Assembly (NCBI GenBank): GCA_016296045.1
Contig: JAEDKB010000093.1
Span: forward strand, 1 to 6,509
Direction: 5' to 3'
Length of the DNA: 6,509 bases
Source of the DNA: Oscillospiraceae bacterium
Lineage (GTDB): Bacteria; Bacillota; Clostridia; Oscillospirales; Oscillospiraceae
The notes under the pieces are model-generated. The model was not told the DNA's origin, searched no databases, and saw only the letters and a program-made list of their open reading frames with translations. Shown here piece after piece: positions 1-4,600 of this stretch. The stretch's first letter is position 1. Every line of letters begins with the position of its first letter. Made by a program: the position numbers and the translations under genes.

Positions 1-22
1 GTCACTATGTTCCTCAGAATGA

Positions 23-166
23 CATATACGGGAGGTGCTCCGGAAAGAATTCAAGTTTTTTATTAAGAACTATTCGCTATCTGAATACACAGAGGAACAC
101 TCGGAAGATTTTGAAAATCTCCGGGAGTTCTTTTTTGTAGGGAGTCGTTTTTTATATCTTTTGTAA
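23..166 (+). pseudogene. Possible decayed 3' end of an unidentified gene
   Basis: From 23 to the TAA at 164-166 one frame reads as protein-like sequence (begins HIREVLRKEFKFFIKNYSL, then acidic and aromatic residues such as EEHSEDFENLREFFF). It has no credible start or ribosome binding site, and a TGA at 20-22 closes the frame upstream. The frame one base away reads HYVPQNDIYG from position 3, so a single-base frameshift near 25-35 could join the two pieces. A third frame also enters from the window edge and stops with TAA at 64-66, so the upstream gene could equally end there and leave this stretch as non-coding UTR. I do not recognise a family. The call rests only on how protein-like the sequence looks. 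Confidence 0.2.
102..136 (+). terminator. Terminator-like hairpin upstream of the LytTR operon
   Basis: Bases 102-111 pair with 115-123 (CGG, a bulged A at 105, then AGATTT against AAATCTCCG) around a 3-nt TGA loop. Four bases later comes a T-rich run, TTCTTTTTT (128-136). This fits an intrinsic terminator for whatever gene enters from the left. The stem is A+T-rich with a bulge, so efficiency is uncertain, and it overlaps the possible coding remnant. Confidence 0.4.
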
Positions 167-205
167 ATAAACAAGGAAAATCAAGATATGTATTGTCATA
201 AAACT

Positions 206-235
206 ACCGGTTGTGATCCCAAAATAACCACCTGT
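206..235 (+). promoter_or_regulatory. Candidate LytTR operator (two half-sites 21 bp apart)
   Basis: ACCGGTTGT (206-214) and ACCACCTGT (227-235) share six of nine bases and start exactly 21 bp apart, about two helical turns. They lie just upstream of the predicted -35 box of the regulator gene. Characterised LytTR proteins bind two 9-bp direct repeats separated by 12-13 bp, and these operons are often self-regulated, so geometry and position fit. The match to published half-site consensus is weak, especially in the second copy. Confidence 0.25.
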
Positions 236-245
236 CGAGAATCAA

Positions 246-274
246 TGGAAATGGATGCCCGGTTTGATTATACT
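246..274 (+). promoter_or_regulatory. Predicted promoter of the LytTR-DUF3021 operon
   Basis: TGGAAA (246-251) as -35, a 17-bp spacer and TATACT (269-274) as -10 give a reasonable SigA-type promoter. It would start transcription around 281, leaving a very short leader before the AAGGAGGT ribosome binding site at 286-293. The -35 is imperfect (4 of 6), which suits a promoter needing an activator. Confidence 0.5.
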
Positions 275-302
275 GTGACTGAAGCAAGGAGGTGGAGAGC
301 AA

Positions 303-743
303 ATGCAAATTGAAATTCAAATCGATGATAAATGCAGGGAACCAAAGATCATTGTCATCACAGATCAAATGACGGAAGAAGTCAGCGAAATCGTGAAAAA
401 GCTCTCTCAGGAACAAACGAGAACAATAGCAGGATTTCAGGATGATACAGTTGAGCTATTGGAGTCGGACAGCCTTTTTCGGCTCTACGCTTCAAACGGT
501 AAGGTTTTTGCCCAAACGAATCGCGGCGACTACCAGCTCCGTCTGCGGCTGTATGAACTGGAACAGCGTCTTGACAGACATTCCTTTGTACGAATCTCAA
601 ACTCAGAAATTATAAATCTGAAAAAGGTAAAAGGGTTTGATCTGAGCTTTTCAGGAACAATTTGTGTTACGCTTTCAAATGGAACAGTTACATATGTTTC
701 AAGGCGATATGTCGCTAAAATCAAACAAATATTGGGAATATGA
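303..743 (+). CDS. LytTR family DNA-binding transcriptional regulator
   Basis: A 146-residue protein with a roughly 45-residue N-terminal part and a C-terminal LytTR DNA-binding domain (about residues 48-145). Typical features are visible: a beta-rich start (VELLESDSLFRLYASNGKVF), the conserved HSFVRISNSEIINLKKV segment at about 93-109, and the closing VSRRYVAKIKQIL helix at 132-144. There is no response-receiver domain, so this is the small stand-alone LytTR type paired with a DUF3021 membrane protein, not a two-component regulator. The ATG at 303 is set by AAGGAGGT at 286-293, 9 nt upstream. The downstream DUF3021 gene begins 9 nt after the stop, and its ribosome binding site overlaps the TGA, so the two are co-expressed. 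By analogy with LytTR regulatory systems the membrane partner probably controls this regulator's activity. Targets are unknown; self-regulation is plausible. Confidence 0.88.
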   Translation: MQIEIQIDDKCREPKIIVITDQMTEEVSEIVKKLSQEQTRTIAGFQDDTVELLESDSLFRLYASNGKVFAQTNRGDYQLRLRLYELEQRLDRHSFVRISNSEIINLKKVKGFDLSFSGTICVTLSNGTVTYVSRRYVAKIKQILGI

Positions 744-752
744 GGTGGTAAA

Positions 753-1217
753 ATGAAAAGGAAACTAATCTTACGGGGACTTTTTGGCTTTCCGGTCGGT
801 GTTGCCATCGGCTTTGTAATTACAATCATGATTTCCGTATGTGTCGGGGATGGCTCCTTTTACCCGGTGACGCCTGAACTGATTGTAACAATGGGAAACG
901 AACTCAATGCCGTGATTCTTCAAACGGTTCTTTGCGGCATCATGGGAGCTGGGTTTGCGATGGCTTCGGTCATCTGGGAAATGGATTCTTGGAGCCTTGC
1001 CAAGCAAAGCGGAATCTACTTTTCCGTTGCCTGTATCGTTATGCTCCCGATTGCCTATGTCACAAATTGGATGAAGCACACTGTCGGCGGCATTCTTGCC
1101 TATGTAGGCATATTTGTTGTAATCTTTTTGGTTGTTTGGTTGATTCAGTACAGTGCATGGAAAAGAAAAATTAAGAAAATGAATGATTCCATCAAAAAAA
1201 GCGGCAGAGCAAAGTAA
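753..1217 (+). CDS. DUF3021 family four-helix membrane protein
   Basis: A 154-residue integral membrane protein with four predicted helices at about residues 8-30, 52-74, 86-104 and 112-134. It has a basic N-terminus (MKRK) and a lysine-rich cytoplasmic tail (WKRKIKKMNDSIKKSGRAK). Length, four-helix layout and position right behind a LytTR gene match the DUF3021 family. Members are usually the membrane partner of a LytTR regulator, and some such pairs are inhibitor-regulator (LRS) systems in streptococci; whether this one works that way is inference. The AGGTGG at 743-748 sits on the previous gene's stop codon, 4 nt before the ATG at 753, so translation is probably coupled. Composition is A+T-richer than the genes to the right. 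No catalytic residues are evident. Confidence 0.8.
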   Translation: MKRKLILRGLFGFPVGVAIGFVITIMISVCVGDGSFYPVTPELIVTMGNELNAVILQTVLCGIMGAGFAMASVIWEMDSWSLAKQSGIYFSVACIVMLPIAYVTNWMKHTVGGILAYVGIFVVIFLVVWLIQYSAWKRKIKKMNDSIKKSGRAK

Positions 1218-1302
1218 ACACAGTCTGCATTTCGGCATATTCCGGCATGAACGCTTCCATCGGAAGCCGTGCGTTCTGCGCTGCAGCATTTCCGGACAGC
1301 AG

Positions 1303-1350
1303 AAAAAATCCTCCGTATGACCGCAAGCATACGGAGGATTTGCAGTTTTT
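1303..1350. terminator. Bidirectional intrinsic terminator between convergent operons
   Basis: A perfect 14-bp stem (1306-1319 with 1328-1341, core TCCTCCGTATG/CATACGGAGGA) closes an 8-nt loop. On the minus strand it is followed immediately by six T (complement of 1303-1308), an excellent terminator for the DUF1893 operon. On the plus strand the T-run (1346-1350) is delayed by GCAG, so termination of the LytTR-DUF3021 transcript is probably weaker. Confidence 0.9.
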
Positions 1351-1362
1351 AATTCCGTTTTT

Positions 1363-1797
1363 TCAGTCTTTCAGCCGTTTCAACCGTTCCAGCGTATCGC
1401 GCAGCACACACGGAGCATCGCCGGGGTCGGTCAGGTCGGCAACCGCCTGTTCCATCGGGCAGGGACCATCTCCTGTTCGGTTGATGATCCCATCGGTCAG
1501 AACGCCGTAGGAAACCGCAACGCCCGCCTGCTCCAGCAGGTTTTTTGCTTTGACGGACATGACATCGCCGTGCGCCGCACGAACGCCGCTGTAAAGCAGA
1601 AGCATGGCGGCAGCTTTCCCGATGATCTTATCGGCGCAGACCATGCCGCGCAGATCTTCTTTGTCCTCAATGCGGGTCAGAAGCGGAGCGATCCCGTTGC
1701 TGCGGCTGGTCAGAACACGGTCGCGGTCACATAGAATACAGGTATAAGTGTCGCTGTGCAGAAGCGTGACAGCGCGTGAAAGCAGGGTCTTCGCCAT
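1363..1797 (-). CDS. DUF1893 domain protein (deaminase-like fold)
   Basis: A 144-residue protein matching the DUF1893 family, whose structural representative is Thermotoga TM1506. Recognisable motifs are CADKIIGKAAAMLLLYSGV (about 54-72), a central NLLEQAGVAVSY segment (about 86-97) and the C-terminal NRTGDGPCPMEQAV (about 106-119). The family has a cytidine-deaminase-like fold; CPME sits where related enzymes carry their PCxxC zinc motif, but a catalytic role is unproven and no substrate is known. It is predicted cytoplasmic. I chose the ATG at 1797, whose A overlaps the TAA of the upstream lipoprotein gene (TAATG), implying coupled translation. A GTG at 1806 would add three residues but has no better ribosome binding site. 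The strong terminator at 1303-1350 ends the transcript 13 bp after the stop. Confidence 0.85.
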   Translation of the reverse strand: MAKTLLSRAVTLLHSDTYTCILCDRDRVLTSRSNGIAPLLTRIEDKEDLRGMVCADKIIGKAAAMLLLYSGVRAAHGDVMSVKAKNLLEQAGVAVSYGVLTDGIINRTGDGPCPMEQAVADLTDPGDAPCVLRDTLERLKRLKD

Positions 1798-2387
1798 TAT
1801 CTGCACAGATAGAAGGCAAGCTGCGCGGTGGTCTCATTGAGAGCGCAGAGCGTGATGTAGTTTCCGCTTCCGTCGCTCCAGGTATAATTACCGCCGTTTT
1901 CCGAGGGAGCGCCGTAGCGGGCGCTGATCGCAGAGTTCCACAGAGCGACCGTTTCCTCCGGATTGGTTTGTGTGCTGCTGGTGCAGGAGACGCGGACGTT
2001 GTTTTCGCTGAAGGAGAACTGAACCTGCGAGAAGGTCAGATCGTCCATGGTGACATCGTTGTAGACATAGTAGGTTACTTCATTTGCGGTAAACTCAAAG
2101 TCCGGGTCACGCCCTTCCACTGCCTTCACGTCCTCCAAGGTTGCCGAGCGGCCGGAAAGACCCTTGTAGTTGATTACGCTGTCGTCATAGACGCTCTGCG
2201 TCTCATCGGCGGCGTCAGTCGCGTCGGAGGCAGCCGGAATTTCGGAAGCTTCCGTGCCGGCGGAAGCGGCATTTTCAATATCGGAGGGGGAAACAAAGGG
2301 GGGAGCTGTGCCGTCTGCGGAGCCGCAGGCGGCGAGCAGGCCGGCCAGCAGAGCACAGCACAGCAAAAGAGCAAAGAATTTTTTCAT
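1797..2387 (-). CDS. Hypothetical secreted lipoprotein
   Basis: A 196-residue protein with a type II signal peptide: MKKFF start, hydrophobic core, and lipobox LAAC with the lipidated cysteine at position 21. A low-complexity Ala/Ser/Thr/Asp/Glu/Pro linker (about 22-65) follows, as in surface lipoproteins that hold a domain away from the membrane. The remainder (about 66-196) looks like a small beta-rich domain with FTANEVTYYVYNDVTMDDLT and a repeated pattern of aromatic residues ending AQLAFYLCR. I do not recognise its family. AGGAGGTA at 2394-2401 gives a near-ideal ribosome binding site 6 nt before the ATG. The 76-bp gap upstream holds no clear promoter and no minus-strand terminator, so read-through from the Gx transporter gene is possible. 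Coupling to DUF1893 by TAATG suggests the two act together, though one should be outside the membrane and the other inside. Confidence 0.8.
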   Translation of the reverse strand: MKKFFALLLCCALLAGLLAACGSADGTAPPFVSPSDIENAASAGTEASEIPAASDATDAADETQSVYDDSVINYKGLSGRSATLEDVKAVEGRDPDFEFTANEVTYYVYNDVTMDDLTFSQVQFSFSENNVRVSCTSSTQTNPEETVALWNSAISARYGAPSENGGNYTWSDGSGNYITLCALNETTAQLAFYLCR

Positions 2388-2463
2388 ATAGAGTACCTCC
2401 TAATACAAATTACGCATACGAAAGATATCGTTTTTTGACGAGAGCCGCTCGAACAAAAGCGCG

Positions 2464-2970
2464 TTATCGGGAATCGGGATGATCCTTTAAAAGCATATTC
2501 CGAAGGAGCTGTGCACACAGACCGGTGAAAGCACCGGTTACGATACCGCACGGGAGCAATACCGCAAGATACATCCACAGTGCAGGCGTCGCGGTAACGG
2601 TAACAGCAACCGCCATTTGCCCGATGTTATGGGCAATGCCGCCGAAGACACCGCAGACCCAAAGCTGATTTTTTTTCAGGACGCGCAGGATCAGCGCCAT
2701 GCACAGGAAGCTGAGCAGACCGCCGGCGAGGGAATAGAGCATCGCCATCGACTGACCGACAAGGAGGTTTCCCAAAACAATGCGAAGAAGCACGATCGCA
2801 AGCGTCTCTTTCCAGCCGAGGACGGCGAGGGCAAAGACGGTTACGATGTTGGACAGTCCCAGCTTCAGACCGGGGACGGGAAGCGGCAGCGGGATCTGCG
2901 CCTCCAAAACGAAGATTGTCAGTGCGATTGCGGTCAAAAGCGAACATGCAGTCAGCCTTCGGACAGGCAA
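2464..2970 (-). CDS. Gx transporter family protein (PF07456, often named heptaprenyl diphosphate synthase component I)
   Basis: A 168-residue membrane protein with about five helices. The diagnostic N-terminal motif is IPLPLPVPGLKLGLSNIVT (about 26-44), followed by LLRIVLGNLLVGQ (61-73), a glycine-rich SLAGGLLSF (80-88) and GGIAHNIGQMAVA (110-122). The family is commonly annotated as heptaprenyl diphosphate synthase component I, but its fold resembles small substrate-binding transporter subunits and it carries no prenyltransferase motif here. I place the start at TTG (2970-2968): GGGAGG lies 7 nt upstream and no in-frame ATG offers a better site. A longer reading to 3129 would run back through queT in another frame. 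The gene begins 4 nt after queT's TGA, and its ribosome binding site lies in queT's last codons, so expression is very likely coupled to queT and its riboswitch. The substrate is unknown. Confidence 0.85.
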   Translation of the reverse strand: MPVRRLTACSLLTAIALTIFVLEAQIPLPLPVPGLKLGLSNIVTVFALAVLGWKETLAIVLLRIVLGNLLVGQSMAMLYSLAGGLLSFLCMALILRVLKKNQLWVCGVFGGIAHNIGQMAVAVTVTATPALWMYLAVLLPCGIVTGAFTGLCAQLLRNMLLKDHPDSR

Positions 2971-2974
2971 GGGA

Positions 2975-3487
2975 TCACCTCCCAAAGAGACGTTCGTTGA
3001 GGTGCTTGGAAGAGAAGGCGAAGAACAGGGCAACGCCGAGGGTGAACATGACGGCGGCCTCACCGATCGCCACATACAGCATATTGATCCAAAGCGGCAA
3101 TTCGCCGAAAACAAAATACAGCTCCGCACCGACCAGAAGCGCGTTGCAAATCACCGGCATAAGAAGCGACAGCACCGGCAGCTTTCCGACGCGGACATTG
3201 CGGAGCAGATAGGCAAGCAGGGTGGCAAGCAGGGTAGCGCCGCTGCCGATCAGGAAATCCAGCGGCAGGGAGGCGGAGCTTGTCAGATTGAACAGCAGAC
3301 ATCCGAATGTAAGACCGGGGATCGCAGCCGGCGTAAACACGGCGAAGACGCACAGGGCTTCGGCGGCTCGGAACTGGATGGCATACGAGGTGGTGCCCGG
3401 CAAAAGGAAATTCTGCAGCAGGGTCAGAACGACATAGAGCGCGGCCAGAATGGCGGCGTGCGCAAGGGAACGAGTATTTGCTTTCAT
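2975..3487 (-). CDS. queT: QueT family queuosine-precursor transporter
   Basis: A 170-residue, roughly six-helix membrane protein of the QueT family (PF06177), the substrate-specific component thought to import queuosine precursors (preQ0/preQ1) for tRNA modification, usually with an ECF energy-coupling module. Family motifs are YAIQFRAAEAL (35-45), PAAIPGLTFGCLLFNL (53-68), the short DFLIGSGATLLATLLAYLL segment (77-95), and CNALLVGAELYF (114-125). The ATG at 3487 is preceded by AAGGAG (3505-3500), 12 nt away, slightly long spacing. An in-frame reading from 3589 would translate through the promoter and riboswitch and is rejected. The preQ1-I riboswitch directly upstream independently supports the assignment. 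No ECF ATPase or T-component genes lie in this window, so a shared module encoded elsewhere is inferred. Confidence 0.93.
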   Translation of the reverse strand: MKANTRSLAHAAILAALYVVLTLLQNFLLPGTTSYAIQFRAAEALCVFAVFTPAAIPGLTFGCLLFNLTSSASLPLDFLIGSGATLLATLLAYLLRNVRVGKLPVLSLLMPVICNALLVGAELYFVFGELPLWINMLYVAIGEAAVMFTLGVALFFAFSSKHLNERLFGR

Positions 3488-3499
3488 GTTTTTCTCAAA

Positions 3500-3541
3500 C
3501 TCCTTAGTTTTGTTTTTCGACAGGATGGTTACGAACTGTCG
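3500..3541 (-). ncRNA. preQ1-I riboswitch in the queT leader
   Basis: Read on the minus strand, CGACAG (3541-3536) pairs with CTGTCG (3523-3518) around the 12-nt loop TTCGTAACCATC. An A-rich tail follows, AAAAACAAAACTAAGGAG (3517-3500). This is the compact H-type pseudoknot layout of preQ1 class I: a 6-bp P1, a loop with UUCGUAACC (closely like the Thermoanaerobacter aptamer's GUAACC), then the A-stretch and ACUAAGG whose bases pair back into the loop. By analogy the ligand-pairing cytosine is probably 3528 and its partner segment lies at 3507-3502. The tail contains the queT ribosome binding site and no terminator hairpin intervenes, so control is most likely at translation initiation: preQ1 binding hides AAGGAG. 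Confidence 0.9.
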
Positions 3542-3560
3542 GCGTGGGGTTGCAGAGCCT

Positions 3561-3589
3561 ATTCTACACAAAAGCACACATTCCGTCAA
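3561..3589 (-). promoter_or_regulatory. Strong SigA-type promoter for queT
   Basis: TTGACG (3589-3584), an exact 17-bp spacer and TAGAAT (3566-3561) form a near-consensus promoter on the minus strand. Transcription would begin at about 3553-3555, placing the riboswitch stem some 12 nt into the transcript. The -35 lies only 22 bp after the traX stop, and no terminator separates them, so some traX read-through into queT is also likely. Confidence 0.82.
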
Positions 3590-3611
3590 GTCAGCAGCCG
3601 GAATTCTAAAA

Positions 3612-4364
3612 TTATTTCAGCAGGAAGAACAGCACGAGCAGGTGCACGGGATAAAATAGATAGAAGCCGAGCTGTACGGCTTTTCTTGCCGCAGGATTCT
3701 TCGGAAGAGCGCCGCGCTCACCGTTATACAGAAAAATAAACACAAGCGAAAGCAGGGAGAACAACTGCTTGAGCTGCCACGCCGTCGGAGCGGGGATTTG
3801 ATAGGCGCGCCCGCGCAAAAGATTCAGGAGCCCGAAGGCGAGGGAGATCGGATAGGTATAGTAGATCGAAAGAAGCATTCCGAAAAAGTTCAGAATGAAT
3901 TTTCCTTCAAACAGATAAAATACCATTGCAAGGAGAATTCCCTTTGCTCCGTAATCGGAGGAGAGCCAGCCGAAGTAATTGAGCGTGAAAACCAACACGG
4001 CAGGCACAAAGGCGAGATATTTTGTCAGGCGGTGTTTTCGCAGCTCGTCTGTTGCCCAGACCACGAGCAAAGCCATCAGGAGGGAGAAAAAGACGTTGAG
4101 CTTGCCGAAAATATCGCCATGGTGGAACATCAGCGCAAACGGGACCTGGGAGAGCACGGCAAAGAGGAGCAGCCGAAGTGCATAGCGAGGCCGGTTGGAG
4201 GTATGGCGGAAACCGTTGACAATCAGAAACACATAGAGCGGAAAGGCGATGCGTCCGATCCATCGCAGCGGCTCAAGAGACGGATAGCGTCCGGCGAGGC
4301 AGTAGCCGATATGGTCAAGAAGCATACAGACGCAGGCAATGATTCGCAGCGCAAGAGCAGACAT
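3612..4364 (-). CDS. TraX family integral membrane protein
   Basis: A 250-residue protein with about eight hydrophobic segments. TraX family (PF05857) hallmarks are the N-terminal MLLDHIGY (14-21), WIGRIAFPLYVFLIVNGF (35-52), KLNVFFSLLMALL (88-100), DYGAKGILL (137-145), YNGERG (213-218) and the closing FYLFYPVHLLVL (234-245). F-plasmid TraX N-acetylates pilin, and the family resembles membrane acyltransferases with a conserved histidine in the first helix (H18 here). Chromosomal copies in Firmicutes have no pilin nearby and their acceptor is unknown; none of the neighbours suggests conjugation. The ATG at 4364 follows a purine-rich AAAAAAGGGGGGAAG tract, a slightly unusual ribosome binding site. 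It has its own promoter at 4392-4420. Confidence 0.88.
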   Translation of the reverse strand: MSALALRIIACVCMLLDHIGYCLAGRYPSLEPLRWIGRIAFPLYVFLIVNGFRHTSNRPRYALRLLLFAVLSQVPFALMFHHGDIFGKLNVFFSLLMALLVVWATDELRKHRLTKYLAFVPAVLVFTLNYFGWLSSDYGAKGILLAMVFYLFEGKFILNFFGMLLSIYYTYPISLAFGLLNLLRGRAYQIPAPTAWQLKQLFSLLSLVFIFLYNGERGALPKNPAARKAVQLGFYLFYPVHLLVLFFLLK

Positions 4365-4391
4365 ATTTTTTCTTCCCCCCTTTTTTTGGAT

Positions 4392-4420
4392 ATTATATCA
4401 GAAGCTGCGGCACATTTCAA
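4392..4420 (-). promoter_or_regulatory. Consensus promoter of the traX-like gene
   Basis: On the minus strand, TTGAAA (4420-4415), a 17-bp spacer ending in TGA, and a perfect TATAAT (4397-4392) form an extended -10 SigA-type promoter. The start site would be about 4384-4386, giving a leader of only about 20 nt. It faces away from the transporter promoter at 4518. Confidence 0.85.
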
Positions 4421-4455
4421 TCCTGCTTGGCCTTTGGAAAAAGGAGGAATTCTGC

Positions 4456-4521
4456 ATGGGAAACGGCAGGCGGTTTTGTGCACAACGCCGTATTTTGTCG
4501 AAAGAGCAAGAGAATCCTTGA
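4456..4521 (+). CDS. Possible 21-residue leader ORF
   Basis: AAGGAGG (4441-4447) sits 8 nt before ATG at 4456, an ideal ribosome binding site. It opens a 21-codon frame (MGNGRRFCAQRRILSKEQEN plus P) that ends with TGA at 4519-4521, inside the -35 box of the transporter promoter. The peptide is basic and shows no membrane segment. No convincing upstream plus-strand promoter is visible (TATTAT at 4391-4396 lacks a -35). The quality of the ribosome binding site is the main argument; it may be chance or the relic of a longer gene. Confidence 0.25.
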   Translation: MGNGRRFCAQRRILSKEQENP

Positions 4522-4546
4522 CATTGCGGTGCGTGACCTATAACAT
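4518..4546 (+). promoter_or_regulatory. Predicted promoter of the Na/Pi transporter gene
   Basis: A perfect TTGACA lies at 4518-4523. Two overlapping -10 candidates follow: TATAAC (4539-4544, spacer 15) and TAACAT (4541-4546, spacer 17). A perfect TATAAT at 4547-4552 is 23 bp from the -35, too far to pair with it. The leader to the ATG at 4601 would be about 45-50 nt. Which -10 is used cannot be decided by eye. Confidence 0.6.
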
Positions 4547-4600
4547 TATAATCGGGAGAATTCGGAATCCCATATTTTCAACAGAAACGGAGAATATCGC

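Noticed and set aside
1253..1267. GCTTCC-ATC-GGAAGC hairpin as a terminator of the DUF3021 gene
   Set aside because: The stem is only 6 bp and no T-run follows. The 14-bp hairpin at 1306-1341 is the better candidate.
1798..1806. GTG start at 1806 for the DUF1893 gene
   Set aside because: It adds three residues with no ribosome binding site improvement; the TAATG junction favours ATG at 1797.
2388..2463. Promoter or terminator between the Gx transporter and lipoprotein genes
   Set aside because: No -35/-10 pair with acceptable spacing was found on the minus strand. The only hairpin (about 4 bp near 2420-2433) is weak, and its T-run lies on the plus strand.
2971..3129. Longer start for the Gx transporter gene
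   Set aside because: The extra 53 residues are Ser/Pro/Cys-rich, overlap queT in another frame, and lack membrane-protein family resemblance.
3488..3589. N-terminal extension of queT (34 extra codons)
   Set aside because: It would translate the -10 region, the transcript start and the riboswitch; the strong site and homology support the ATG at 3487.
2780..3739. Long plus-strand open frame (319 codons) antisense to queT and the Gx transporter gene
   Set aside because: Composition is Arg/Gln/Lys-rich without family resemblance, and it runs across the riboswitch and promoter. It mirrors two confident membrane genes on the other strand.
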